From assembly GCA_032768795.1 (NCBI GenBank), contig CP136492.1, forward strand, positions 2,108,001 through 2,172,000: a stretch of DNA of 64,000 bases, written 5' to 3'. The number at the start of each line of letters is the position of its first letter. Position 1 is the first letter of the stretch. Position numbers and translations under genes: made by a program. This DNA is from Tremella fuciformis. Its lineage: Eukaryota; Basidiomycota; Tremellomycetes; Tremellales; Tremellaceae. The notes beneath the pieces are model-generated. The model saw only the letters and a list, made by a program, of their open reading frames with translations, made no database searches and had not been told where the DNA came from. Positions 21,147 to 31,261 of this stretch are shown piece after piece.

Positions 21147-22006
21147 CTATCTCGCCTGGGGATCAGGCGGATGAAACGTTGCGTTCGCGAATGCCGTCTC
21201 CCACTGCTCATCTGAAAAATCTCGACATCCTCGCAAGGCGGGGTCCATCGATGTCCAGCTGCCCCCATGCACGCCGTCAATGACGTACAAGGTGGTGCTC
21301 GGGTCCCACGGAGCAAGTGGCGTATCACTGAGTTTCTTACTGGTAGGGCAGCATACTTCGACAATGTCCGATATCGTCACGGAGGCCGCCGTCTGAGCGT
21401 TAGCGAGAACGGGCTCTAAACCCGAGTACCAACCTCGTTGTCATCGGCGGACAAGGGCTTTCCACATTGCTGGGTTTCCTTCACATAATTCGCGAGTTCG
21501 GCGGATCGTCTAGAAGCCAGGTAGCCGTTTGTACTCACAAGTCCAAGTGCAAGGCCCCACAAGAGGGTAAGGCAGATGAGCTTGCCGTTATAACGGCTGA
21601 GGGACACTCCACAGACCTCTCTCTGCGTGATATACCCACTTAGCTTTGTGCAGGAACGCTTGCTGCCCTTGCAGGCCGACCATAGCTGGGACGTGCTGGA
21701 GAGTACCAGCCGGACTTTCCTCGGGGCCCACTGGCCATCCTCCGTCATGTCCGTCAGCATCTCTACGTCGAAAGTCTCCAGAGGGACACGCTGTGAGCGT
21801 TCTGATGGCGGGTTCCATCCACCCTGGCTTTCCCGCCAGGCGCCTTGGGCGGAAGTCGAGGGCTGCTCGAACTCATTTCCCGACTCTTCGTCGGTGTGAA
21901 GACGTGTGTACTTGCCCTTATCGCGCGGCATGATGTCGCAGCGGGCGTTGTAATGGAGATGGGAGAATGAACGTAGCAGTTCGAATTCAGTTGACGGAAA
22001 TGGCAT
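21147..22006 (-). CDS. Family A single-pass membrane protein (CC-motif subtype), A2
   Basis: Two exons (22006-21434 and 21392-21147, intron 41 nt, GTTGGT...CAG, phase 0) give 272 residues. The N-terminal 140 residues are charged and Ser-rich. One hydrophobic segment lies at about 142-160 (GKLICLTLLWGLALGLVSTN), then RRSAELANYVKETQQC. The C-terminal domain has VEVCCPTSKKL, WDPSTTLYVIDGVHGGSW and GCRDFSDEQWETAFANATF. The same ordered blocks are found in A1 and A3. By the positive-inside rule the domain after the membrane segment would be lumenal or extracellular. No database family recognised. Confidence 0.65.
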
Positions 22007-22251
22007 GGTCTCTCAGAGGGGGATCGCCAATTCACGGTTGCGAATATCCTCCAAGTACTGTACTGATCCTTTGGTGGGTTGAAACGTTGGAAGTTATTTG
22101 CAAACCTTGCTTCTGTGCGGGACTTTGCAAGAAGCGGGAGTTTCATGCGGAAATGGTGTTCGACGGGACTCTTGTACGGGTGAGAGGGGGCTGTTTCCAG
22201 GCAGTCGCATGCATTGCGTGGTAGGGTACGAGTCAGAGCCCTTCAAACTGT

Positions 22252-22986
22252 CTAAAGATCTAAGTCCGCTGAGTCGCCTCGGCCGGTATGAAGGGTGACA
22301 GCGCATACTCCATCCTCGTTACCAAAGGTGGACCCACAACTCCAGGACGCAGTGGTATGGTGCCGGTCAGCAAGGTTTTGAGCCATTCCGACTGCTTCCT
22401 GCCTGCTGGGGTATGAATGCTCGACGGCTGATGGACCCTCGCCCATCCCTGGTATAGAACTTGCAGAGTGACCAAGCCGTACTTGGGAAAGCGTGATCGT
22501 AGAGAGACCAAGCACACTGAGACACAACAAACCCACAAGACAGATCCGATTCTGGAGGCTCATGGCATTTAAGCGCCTCGATAGACAACTGCTCTCTTCG
22601 CCGACTGCCTTGAATCTCTCCTCCAGGTGCAAGTCTGGCCAGCGTGACTCAATATACTTCCAACAGGAATCGGCGAGCTTAGTGTACCAAGGGCGCGGCA
22701 GGCGATGCCATTCTTCGTCAGTGGTCTGATACCAGTTACCGTCTCGTCGAAAGACGTAGACTCCAGTCGCTGGAACGTCGCTATGATCGTTGGGGGTCCC
22801 CTCTTCCATTGCAAGCACGTCTGTCGGTCTCTGTAGCTCCCAAGAGCTTTCTTGAGCCATTGTCGCGGATTGTTGTTGACGGCGTATGGGAATCGAGTGT
22901 TCGCTCGAGTTTCCACGGCGTGCACAGGTCGATTTGTCTCTGTCCATAATTGTCGCCGCCGACCTTTGCGCCGTTTGATACTGCAT
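22252..22986 (-). CDS. Family A-like single-pass membrane protein, A4
   Basis: A 244-residue single-exon protein. The N-terminal region (1-146) is long and has TTDEEWHRLPRPWYTKLADS, an acidic-Trp motif placed before the membrane segment instead of after it. The hydrophobic segment is at about 147-166 (ICLVGLLCLSVLGLSTITLS). The C-terminal domain is short (about 78 residues) with a Cys pair in WSCGSTFGNEDGVCAVTL. Same architecture and orientation as its neighbours but the weakest sequence similarity, so membership of the family is by layout. Confidence 0.5.
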   Translation of the reverse strand: MQYQTAQRSAATIMDRDKSTCARRGNSSEHSIPIRRQQQSATMAQESSWELQRPTDVLAMEEGTPNDHSDVPATGVYVFRRDGNWYQTTDEEWHRLPRPWYTKLADSCWKYIESRWPDLHLEERFKAVGEESSCLSRRLNAMSLQNRICLVGLLCLSVLGLSTITLSQVRLGHSASSIPGMGEGPSAVEHSYPSRQEAVGMAQNLADRHHTTASWSCGSTFGNEDGVCAVTLHTGRGDSADLDL

Positions 22987-24110
22987 GCCGGAGGTGAAGA
23001 ATGAAGCTTGCCCTAGTGCGAAGGGGTCCGAAAGGTGCTAGACCGAAATATGTATATCACAATGCCGGTCTGGTTCTGCTTAGAGAAGGCGAGTGGATGA
23101 GGGCGCGCCTGAGAGTGCGCAATCTCTTTTCAAGGCTTCACCCGCACCATGTGAGAAGGCGAAGATGGGAAGTGTACGCTGCATTAGAGCTCGGAATCGA
23201 AGGTGTCAGGCGACTTACTTTTCCAGCTGTAATCAGGAGAATCTCTTGTTGGAGACGACAGCTCTCAGGCTCAGCGACCCTGTTGATGCTGTACGGTGAG
23301 AAAACAAAGCTTCGGATCATCGACTCTCGCGGCGAGGGATTCGCGAGCTGGAACAGATCGGCGGCAACATCGTCCGGCGCGCTATGATACTCGGAAGTCC
23401 GCGACATTCAGGTGTAAATGAGCTTCTGCTATTCGGATGGGGTGGCCGAATGCGGTAGTGGTGAAACGTGGGCGTCGAGCAAGGCTGGAGTCGTCGCTCA
23501 ACGGTCACTATTGCGATTATGCCCTTTCGTACGTAGACATTAATGATATCGGAGGCTGTAGAAGGAGGGTGGAGCGCACAAAACTCGAGTGAGTAGAAGG
23601 AGGGACCAGTAAGATGTCATACGTCTTTGGCCAGCAAAGTCCTCGCCACGGGCATCATGACCATCCCTGATGTCACCATTCGGTGATCAGGGGGAGGGCA
23701 GCGGTCAAAAGAGAAGAAAACGGGACCAGAGACAGTATCACTGCCCGCTTAAGATAGGCATAATTGCCTATCCTCGGGTTTGCTCTCAAGCCCCCTGGCG
23801 ACGGCAATAGCGAGAGACGAGAAGGGTTGCACAGATGAACGCTCAAGTTCGTATTGTCATGTATCGCTGTAGAGTGATGAAAAGCACTATTTCATACAGG
23901 AATGGAGTCGCAACTGAAGCTAGAATGAGAGTAGCTGTCTACCCCGGTGCGATCTAAGAAAAGGTCAGATATGCGCGTGAAGCCTGGGCTTTAGGTCACC
24001 CAAGCGCCCGCTAGGTTGCTTATGTACGAAGTGAAATTCATCTTGATCTCGTTGAGATGGTGAAGACTTGGTTAGATGGTGAAGACTTGGTCAAATGGTT
24101 AAGACTTGGC
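22987..24110. other. Long intergenic region with 19-bp repeat at one end
   Basis: An 89-codon minus-strand frame (ATG 23407 to 23138) exists but shows no family similarity and may be chance. The rest has no recognisable gene. A three-unit 19-bp repeat sits at the border with the next gene. Confidence 0.3.
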
Positions 24111-24112
24111 TC
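24056..24112 (+). repeat. 19-bp tandem repeat, three units
   Basis: GATGGTGAAGACTTGGTTA, GATGGTGAAGACTTGGTCA and AATGGTTAAGACTTGGCTC are adjacent, at the 3' end of the minus-strand gene that stops at 24111. Confidence 0.85.
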
Positions 24113-24650
24113 ATGAGATGCTGATGACTGAGGGCCCGGCAATCGGTGCCCCAGATCCGCCTGCTTCACCGCTTGTTTCAGACGGCCCTTCCTCATTGGC
24201 CAGCAGATGGGCATGCAATTCTTGCATCTCTGGGGTCTGTTGCGGCCAACGGTCATACAATGCGGAGACAGTTCCGTTTGCGGAACTATGAGTAGCGGTT
24301 AGGCAACGGCCGTGACTCGCAGCCTGATACCTGTTCAATTCTTCCTCGAGAAAACTTTGCCCGTGTGTGCCAACAGTAAGGGGGTCGGTCTGGACGGTTT
24401 CATATGAGCCGCTCAACTGGGCTTCAATTGTGGCCAAAGCGCTGGTATCCAAGCGGTCACACGCCTCAAGAGCATCGAGATCGAGACCTGAATTAATCAC
24501 AAGGGCGTTGTCGTGGTGTGCAGTGCCCTCGGAAGCCTGGCTGGACGGCGGCTGGAACCACGCTGAGTCGAGGGTGTCATCTGGGACACCACACTTGTCA
24601 AGCCATCCGATGAACTCGGGATGGACGGCCTGACAATGATCGGTCGACAT
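24111..24650 (-). CDS. Hypothetical soluble acidic protein in the array
   Basis: A 179-residue single-exon protein from ATG 24650 (MSTDHCQAVHPEFIGWLDKC). Acidic, no signal peptide or membrane segment; helical middle (ALEACDRLDTSALATIEAQL) and a Gly/Ser/Pro tail. No similarity that I can see to family A, B or D, though it sits in the same orientation inside the array. Function unknown. Confidence 0.5.
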   Translation of the reverse strand: MSTDHCQAVHPEFIGWLDKCGVPDDTLDSAWFQPPSSQASEGTAHHDNALVINSGLDLDALEACDRLDTSALATIEAQLSGSYETVQTDPLTVGTHGQSFLEEELNRYQAASHGRCLTATHSSANGTVSALYDRWPQQTPEMQELHAHLLANEEGPSETSGEAGGSGAPIAGPSVISIS

Positions 24651-25518
24651 GCTAAGTACTTGCAAGACGCAAGGAGCTGCAAACTATTGAGTGGTAGCTG
24701 GAGATGGGGATGCAGGGTTGCAGGTAGACTCAAGGGTTAGTCTGTTCCCGCTTAAGAGGACATGGGGATGGACAAACGTAAGCCCCGTTCCCGCCCTTAT
24801 CGCCAGACCTCGGTCGGATAGTTACGTCTCACCGTGCTGTACCCGATCAAAGGTAGTCGTGACATGAAGGCTTCTGGCTCTAAGCGACGTTCGGATGGCT
24901 GACGCATCATAGTGAGTTGAAGTCTGCGAAAGGAAAGCATGATCAACAAGCGAGCTGAAAGGGGCCCAAACATCTCATCGCACGGTCCGATGAAAGGTAG
25001 CTGTCAGATGGAAAGTTCCAGCTTCTAATAAGGGACAACGACCACCTGACACGTTACGAGCTGGAAGGGAAATTGAAAGGAAGCACCGGGCTCGGAGCGA
25101 GGCGCATAGGGGCTCATACCTTTCCCATCACGGTCCGATGAAAGGGAGAACATGCCCGCTCCTCCATAAGCGATGCGATTGGAATCTGAAACAACATAAA
25201 TACAGTCATCAGGCGATGGCGCTAGGACAGGCTGATGCGGCAAGGCGCAGGAAAGGTCTGATCAGAGAAGGTCAGTGGAGCCTGCTGACCATTGCATTCG
25301 CTTCTCTGCTAAAGCGTTTCAGCCCTCCTGAAAGTATCGGTCAGCGACAGAAGCCGAGCGGGCGCAAAGATCTTTCAACGTAGCGCACCGTGAGATGTCG
25401 AAGTAATGTGCCATCATCCCCTCAATGCTCTGGCCCAGAAGAATATCGGCCGAGCCCCGTAGTAAAACAGCATTTATACATGCGCACGGAATAGAACAAG
25501 GGTGACGAGAGCCAGTGA
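24651..25518. other. Intergenic region with a 17-bp direct repeat
   Basis: CACGGTCCGATGAAAGG occurs at 24981-24997 and 25129-25145, within weakly similar surroundings (GAGCTGAAAGGGGCCC against GGAGCGAGGCGCATAGGGG), suggesting an old local duplication. No gene seen. Confidence 0.45.
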
Positions 25519-26084
25519 TTAGCTGCATCTCACATAGATTGAGGGGTCCTTGGGTTCAACAATCCCGACCGTCATGCCGGCAATGAAATCTGACCACTCA
25601 TCCTCAGTGAAAGTATGACAAGCGCTCAGATAATAGTTCCCGGTGAGTGGTGTTCCCCCAGGCCCGCCGCGCACAATGTGCACCGGAGCGCGCGGGTCCC
25701 AATAGTTGGACATCCAGGGTTTGTCGAGCATTTTGTTACTGCTTGGACAGCACATCTGCGCGACTTCGGGCAGTCCCTGGACGGCACGGGTCTGGCTATC
25801 AGTCCATTGTACCCGGATGTGCACGGGCAACGTGCCTGTCTCATGTAATTCGTAAGAGCTGCGCAGTCCTGAGTTTGGGTGGGGCTAGTTGTGTGAGTGA
25901 GCCACGACATAGCTTTGTTAGTGGCAGACAGACTGAGCCACAGTGTTCCCGCTATACCTGTGGCGAGACCAAGAATCGCTGTGGGGAGTGACAGGGACTC
26001 GGATATAGAGCGAATGCTCGTGTGCGCCCGTTCACCCTCATCCCGCCGGGGTCGGTAGGGCATCGGCAAAGGTCTGATTCTCAT
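25519..26084 (-). pseudogene. Family A membrane protein (CC-motif subtype), A3, probably broken
   Basis: Frame 1 starts at ATG 26084 (MRIRPLPMPYRPRRDEGER), has a hydrophobic segment (AILGLATGIAGTLWLSLSA) and then DCAALTNYMRQARC, which matches AELANYVKETQQC of A2. The rest of the domain, EVAQMCCPSSNKML, HIVRGGPGGTPL and CHTFTEDEWSDFIAGM, is in another frame ending at 25519. A2 has an intron at about this place, but here no GT-AG pair of normal size restores the frame; only a 29-nt gap would. The N-terminal region is also much shorter than in A2. Most likely a frameshifted relic, less likely an unusual intron or sequencing error. Confidence 0.5.
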
Positions 26085-27028
26085 TGACAGTTAGCCCCCA
26101 GGTGTGACCAGCGGAGGCGGAGCCCGCGTCAGCGACCGAGATTGGCGTTCCGTCTTCCTTAGGGTCTAGCCAAGCGGTCTTGGACGCGTGGTCCTCAGCA
26201 TTCCAGCACGGCTCTGTGTAGTCTAGGCAGTTAGCTCGACGTTTCTTCACAAATAGCAAGAACTCATTCGTAGGAGTACTTACCGGTTGCACTCAAGATG
26301 CGAAAATATAGTTAAGCAATGCGCGGGCGTTCTTGACTAGTCCTGGTGTGTCGATGACTGGGTTAGAGACGCGCTAAGTGGATCTGAGCAAAGGCAGAAA
26401 CGATTTGGAGAAACGCCGGGGAACGATTGTGAATATATGCGATGGACAGAACCTGTCCATCAAATATCGCCTTCATGCCTGCGAACCAGGCCAGAACTCA
26501 TAGTCTGTGCTCTTTTGGTGCTGGACTCTGCAACGCTGCCACTGGCCTTCCGGAACGTCGACTGTCAACGAAATTGTTCTAACAAAGTGGCCCGGGCATG
26601 CAAGATGGTGTTTCGCGTACCACAACATCATTTGGGACTGCGAGTGGAGTACGCCAGTTATGCAGGCTTCTTTTCATCGGTGCATCAGAACGACAAGTGG
26701 AGCCGTGGCCTTCATTGGTAGACGGTGCACGTCAGAGCAGATCTGTAGCGCTTGTACACACGGCCAAGTCTCTCGAGCCTGTAAAGGTCTGAGTACGTGG
26801 ATTTGCAAACGACGCAAGTGGGGTGTGGGGGGGAAAGGGGAGAAGAGTGGAGCCAGAATGCCTCCCTTTGATCGCCGAACGTTTTGTGTGTGTGATGGAC
26901 GGTGGACAATCCGACAGGTCACTCAAAGCTGAGCTGGGGATAAAGCGCTCAAGCAAGATGCATTGTGTGCTGGTAAGTACAGAGAGGCGCGCACAGAGTG
27001 ATCATGCACATACGGGATGCAACTCGTA
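26085..27028. other. Intergenic region, possible relic exon of A3
   Basis: Around 26281-26220 there is a good-looking minus-strand intron (GTAAGT...CTAACTGCCTAG), but the sequence on its 5' side has no ATG in frame. It may be a remnant of a longer A3 N-terminus. Nothing else recognised. Confidence 0.3.
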
Positions 27029-27622
27029 TCACAGATCTTTGCCAAACTCGGCCTCGTCGGTATTCTCATTGACCAGGTGCGCTGAGGGATCATGCATCGC
27101 CCATTGAGGCGAACCATGCCCGTGCCCGTGTGTGGTGTCAGAAACACACTGCGCGAGCCTGGAGAGTAAGGGCTCCTCGGCTTGAATACGGAGTGAACCA
27201 TCCTCCTCCCTGATGAACGTGGCTTGCTTCAAGTCGGAGGCGTCCAACGTGCAGGCCATTGTCTGTGCAACATCGGTCGGCATCCGGAGGTCCAGCTCGG
27301 GGGCAAGAATGCAGTGAAACTCGTTTGCGCCAAGAGATTCGCAGGCTTGCAACGAAAGGGATGGCTGAACGAGAGGAGCGTTCTGGCTATGATAGTACTG
27401 CCACCCCCAACTTGAAAAGACTCCCAAGGTGGCCAACATTGCGCCATTTGGTAGGAGGCGCCACATGTGGCTAGTTTCGGGCTGAACAGATGTGTCCGAC
27501 GTCTCTTCAGCATCGTCCTCTCGATGAGTATGAGCAAGGGCGCTCTCGATGCGGAGCTTGTGGTCGTCTCCTTCTCGCGCGCCCTCAATGCTGGGAGGAA
27601 CATCCAGGTATGTCATGTTCAT
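27029..27622 (-). CDS. Family A single-pass membrane protein, A5
   Basis: A 197-residue protein from ATG 27622 (MNMTYLDVPPSIEGAREGDD). Acidic N-terminus, hydrophobic segment at about 59-76 (GAMLATLGVFSSWGWQYY), then a C-terminal domain of about 120 residues with ACESLGANEFHCILAPELDL and ACTLDASDLKQATFIREEDG, a His/Gly stretch (THGHGHGSPQW) and an acidic tail. The membrane-proximal layout and the Cys spacing resemble A6 and A7. Function unknown. Confidence 0.55.
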   Translation of the reverse strand: MNMTYLDVPPSIEGAREGDDHKLRIESALAHTHREDDAEETSDTSVQPETSHMWRLLPNGAMLATLGVFSSWGWQYYHSQNAPLVQPSLSLQACESLGANEFHCILAPELDLRMPTDVAQTMACTLDASDLKQATFIREEDGSLRIQAEEPLLSRLAQCVSDTTHGHGHGSPQWAMHDPSAHLVNENTDEAEFGKDL

Positions 27623-28389
27623 CGGTCTCAAAGGCAAAGTAAGGCTACTCGAATGTCTTGCTGTTTATGTGTAGAGATGCAATGGTGAGCGAACAGCCGG
27701 AAGCACTGGCGGACAGGAGGCGGAGCGGACGCTGTGCAGGAGGTGAGAATTGCACAGCTTTTCCCACGCGCGCGGTCAGTGTGTGAAGGCCGTGTCAGTG
27801 AACAGTGGTTGACTCGGGCGTCGAGAGCTCATTCAAAAAGATCGACTCGAAGTGGGGAAGAAGGGACGCAAGGGATGACGGGTGGGGGGTGGGGAAGGAT
27901 GGCGATGGGGTTCTTGTGCAGTACATTGCGCTTGGTCTGAAGTGCAGTCGCGCGTGAGTCCGTGATGGTTCCTTCAGTGAAACAGGCTCCTCATTTGGAG
28001 CCTTCTCAGACAGAAGAATATAGGCGAAATGCGCTCAGGCGAGAACTGGGGGTTTATAAAGCGCGTAATATACGATGCTGGAGAATGATTGGCCAAAGTC
28101 TGTCATGGGCGGACGGTCCACACAAGGCAGCTCTCGAGTCAAAATATCACCGCAATCAGGTGAACTGCATATACATGAGAGGAAATGACCCAGGGTGAAG
28201 CTGGGCATTGTCGCGCAGAGTAGTGATCAGGCCAAGGCTGTTACACAACGATGAGAGCAATGCATTCGTCCCTCTCTACAGTTCTCTACTTATGAGCTGT
28301 CGCTCTGCTCAAGCCATCTACATAAGGTTACTCATTTGGCCGCAAGAGGCAATTCTGACCCTATGAGGCGTCCTCGGGGTCCTCGGGGC
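27623..28389. other. Intergenic region, no feature recognised
   Basis: Spacer in the minus-strand array; nothing seen except G-rich runs near 27880-27900. Confidence 0.3.
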
Positions 28390-28980
28390 CTATTGTTCAA
28401 CAAAGGCCGGATCCCCAGCGTCCGCCTTGTCCTTAGACTGGTCGTCGCCCAGCGCAATCTTCGATGCCGCCAGAAACGTAGTCCAATCTTCCTTGTCCAT
28501 CTCCCAGATGTATGCCTGTTGCTGCGCAAAGTATGGTACGCGCTCCTCGGCAGCCGTTCCGGAATAGTTGATTGTAATCAGCGCCCCGGGCTTTGTGTCT
28601 TCACGGAACATCGCGCGGGACTCATCGCTCCAAGCTCCATGAAAACTCCCACACCGTACGTACTCAGCCTTCTCATCGGTCAGAAACGCGCACCTCAACG
28701 TGTAATCGGGTTCCGGTGCGGGATGCTGAGTGAAAAGTTGGGCTTCATCTGCAGATGAGGTCGCAGGGGCACCATGGGTTTTCTGGAGAGCGACTCCCAC
28801 CAGAACGCTCCCAGCGATCACAGCCGCAACTGCTGGCACGTCTCCCAGAGTAGGGACCCACGAATTCTGCACGACCAGACGTTGACCCTGCCCATCGCCT
28901 ACGTGGGAAGGGTGGTCGGTGGCAGTGGAATCGCCGGGTCCCGCTACAAGGGGCGTAGTCTCGTCTTCAGAAGGAGCCAT
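28390..28980 (-). CDS. Family A single-pass membrane protein (TDEKAE subtype), A6
   Basis: A 196-residue protein from ATG 28980; the frame extends a few codons upstream only through a GTG. N-terminus MAPSEDETTPLVAGPGDSTA, hydrophobic segment at about 48-65 (VPAVAAVIAGSVLVGVAL), then LRCAFLTDEKAEYVRCGSFH, GALITINYSGTAAEERVPYF and EMDKEDWTTFLAASKIAL. The L/R-TDEKAE-Y/W-x-x-C block is nearly identical to that of A7, and the last block is the acidic-Trp signature of the family. The two cysteines around TDEKAE may form a small loop. Function unknown. Confidence 0.65.
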   Translation of the reverse strand: MAPSEDETTPLVAGPGDSTATDHPSHVGDGQGQRLVVQNSWVPTLGDVPAVAAVIAGSVLVGVALQKTHGAPATSSADEAQLFTQHPAPEPDYTLRCAFLTDEKAEYVRCGSFHGAWSDESRAMFREDTKPGALITINYSGTAAEERVPYFAQQQAYIWEMDKEDWTTFLAASKIALGDDQSKDKADAGDPAFVEQ

Positions 28981-29841
28981 TTCTACTGTCACAAAATATC
29001 AGAGGACGGTGGTAATCACCAGAGTTCGTCGTCTGGATGCCGAGAGCGACTGGCAGTGCGGCTCTCTTTGTACCCAAATTCTCGACGGTGGCGAGTCAGA
29101 TGTGGAGCGACATCTCACGAAGGACTTTGCTTTACTCAGACCAAGGATGAGCAGTCTTTTTTTCCTATTTGGAATGCGCATTTGGATTTTGGGGTAGCTC
29201 AGGTTGACCGTTTGCCAATGTCTCTCACAGGTAGCGATGCGAAATAGCATCTGACATGCGGTGCGTGTCAAGCTTAGGCTGAACGGTCGCCTTCTCTGAA
29301 GCGAGTATGCTTCGAGTGAGGGACAAAGCTTGGGGCGAGGGTGCACCAGTGGCAATCCTTACAAGATCTGATAGAAGGTATCCTAACAGACGAAGCAGTA
29401 TCTTTATTGGGTAGATAGTGCTCCGGTGCCGTGTACTGCAGGGTCCGGCCGCACCCCCCTAGATGGCGGAATGCCGGGCATCAGCGTACATTGTGAAAGT
29501 TAGGGCGGATCACTGATGAACGATTATGAGTGAGACCGATAGCGGTCAGAACTGGATCAGGCTCAGCCAGTCACCTTGACCCGGCACCAGTATATCACCG
29601 CACACTGGGGAGCTCAATTCCTCGGGTACGCCTACAACTTTGCTGTCCGCACTTTGACGAGTGCTCTTTGTGCGAATCATAAAAGCTACTTGCTCGAGCG
29701 CCGACGCTGGATAAGGAACCTTTTGTTCCCTCGATGGAGGGTATGCCCTGACCGTAAAAGGTAGGCATTCCATAATGAAGCACATCAAGAATCGTACGGG
29801 CTAAAATAGATAACAATGAAATGAAGAGATCATGCGACTTG
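28981..29841. other. Intergenic region, no feature recognised
   Basis: Spacer in the minus-strand array; no gene, repeat or RNA seen. Confidence 0.3.
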
Positions 29842-30408
29842 TCAGATCCGACGCACATCATCCAGCTCACTGGTCTGTTGCGCAGTCTCCGATGGGACTT
29901 GAGTATCGGCCTGTGTGGGCACAATGGTCAGATAGGTGGATTGCTCTTCTCCAACCGCTTGGTCCACCATCTCTTTGATCATTGACCACCCGTTTTCGTC
30001 GCACTGAAACCATTCAGCCTTCTCGTCCGTGCGCGGGTGACAGCGAAAGATATTTTCGTCAGCCATCCTAACGGTGAATCTGTTGCTGGCGAGGTCCACC
30101 CCGCGCGGAAGCTCGTGGTCCGTGTGCTCAGGCGTAGTTTTCCTGCAGTAACCTATACCGGATGGAGTCTCAACGCACTCCCAGTCAGACAGCATGGGCC
30201 TGTAGGTGCCGACCGCCTTGACTGTACGATAGATACGACATAAGCCCCCCATCACCAAAATGCTAGGGGCCAGGTTCCTGGCAATTTTTGCAGTCTTCCG
30301 CGCAATGTTAGAACCGCCATGGTACGCAGTCAATCCCTTGCGAGCACTGGCTCCCGTGTTGCTGGTTGTTCCAGCAGTCCCAAATGCATCTTGAGACGCT
30401 GTGGTCAT
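29842..30408 (-). CDS. Family A membrane-protein relative (TDEKAE subtype), A7
   Basis: A 188-residue protein. The hydrophobic segment is weak (about 45-60, RNLAPSILVMGGLCRIYR), so membrane insertion is uncertain. The C-terminal domain has ECVETPSGIGYCRKTTPE, then IFRCHPRTDEKAEWFQCDEN, matching CAFLTDEKAEYVRC of A6, and GWSMIKEMVDQAVGEEQ in the place of the acidic-Trp block. The tail is rich in Thr/Gln/Asp. Same strand, spacing and order as A6, so a tandem duplicate. Function unknown. Confidence 0.6.
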   Translation of the reverse strand: MTTASQDAFGTAGTTSNTGASARKGLTAYHGGSNIARKTAKIARNLAPSILVMGGLCRIYRTVKAVGTYRPMLSDWECVETPSGIGYCRKTTPEHTDHELPRGVDLASNRFTVRMADENIFRCHPRTDEKAEWFQCDENGWSMIKEMVDQAVGEEQSTYLTIVPTQADTQVPSETAQQTSELDDVRRI

Positions 30409-30955
30409 CTTTCAGAGATTCCTTCAGGTTTGCCTTCAGAGAGATGGTGTTTGCAGTCCGATTGAAGCTATGTCAAGAGCACAAGATCATTCGCCACCCA
30501 GCGTACACGACGACGCTGCCGCCTGAGAGTGGATTCGATAAAGTCAGAGTCAAATTGAGTCGAAAAGACAAAGGGTGCCGTATGAATTCGAGTTGAGCGC
30601 TATGATTTGCACAAGCCATTGCCTTCTGCTTCGCTGAGCCAGAACAGCCGGACGGTCCAGGATCCATCCCTACGTAGGCTTCCAAGAAGAACGACAACGC
30701 GACTGCAGTATCTCTCGGCTCCATTTCTAAGCCCTTCAAGACCGGATAAAAATTCAGCGAAGCTGGACTCTGTTCGTAGTGTGCGCATGAAGCTGACACC
30801 AGTGGTATTTGCCCCTAATGACTGTCCCCTAAGTCTGCTCGTAGGCCATGCTTGCACGCGCGTTCTGAAACATTGTCCTCAGGCGGCGAAGCAACTCTTC
30901 AAGTGATGCCCAGTACTGTACTTGACCTGCAGAATGGTGATTGCCCCGCTCTCTT
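30409..30955. other. Intergenic region, no feature recognised
   Basis: Spacer upstream of A7; no convincing gene. Confidence 0.3.
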
Positions 30956-31261
30956 TCAGTGCATGAGACAGCACGTTAGCTTTGGCGGCTCCGCCTCGGG
31001 GGGCATGTAAGGCTTATTGAGGTCATCTGGCATCTCGAGCACATCCAATCCCGATTGGTCGGCTACGCTCAAGTGACTTGAGGGCTCCGTGGGAGGACCA
31101 AATATCTCTCTACCGTCTTCTTCTCGCGGCCCGCTCGTACGTCGCGTGAACAGACTCACGAACGCACCAGCTCGCCCTTCGCGCGCCAGTTGGACCTTGA
31201 CGAGGTTTGGAGAGGGAGGAGACAAGGAGGAGGGTTGTGGAAAGGGGGAATTTCTAGACAT
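30956..31261 (-). CDS. Possible small basic/Pro-rich protein with Cys-Cys C-terminus
   Basis: A 101-residue frame from ATG 31261 (MSRNSPFPQPSSLSPPSPNL) with PREEDGREIFGPPTEP in the middle, ending KLTCCLMH. The terminal CCLMH has a cysteine at position -4, like a CaaX box, though His is unusual as the last residue, and an adjacent cysteine that could be palmitoylated. Both ideas are inference. It has no relation to family A that I can see. The frame may be chance, but its length and composition are acceptable for a real small gene. Confidence 0.35.
   Translation of the reverse strand: MSRNSPFPQPSSLSPPSPNLVKVQLAREGRAGAFVSLFTRRTSGPREEDGREIFGPPTEPSSHLSVADQSGLDVLEMPDDLNKPYMPPEAEPPKLTCCLMH

Noticed and set aside
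23138..23407. 89-codon minus-strand frame with an ATG
   Set aside because: No similarity to any array family, ordinary length for chance; mentioned only within the intergenic entry.
26038..26292. Coding exon ending ...ALPTPAG upstream of A3
   Set aside because: A plausible intron precedes it, but there is an upstream in-frame stop and no ATG; kept only as a possible relic.
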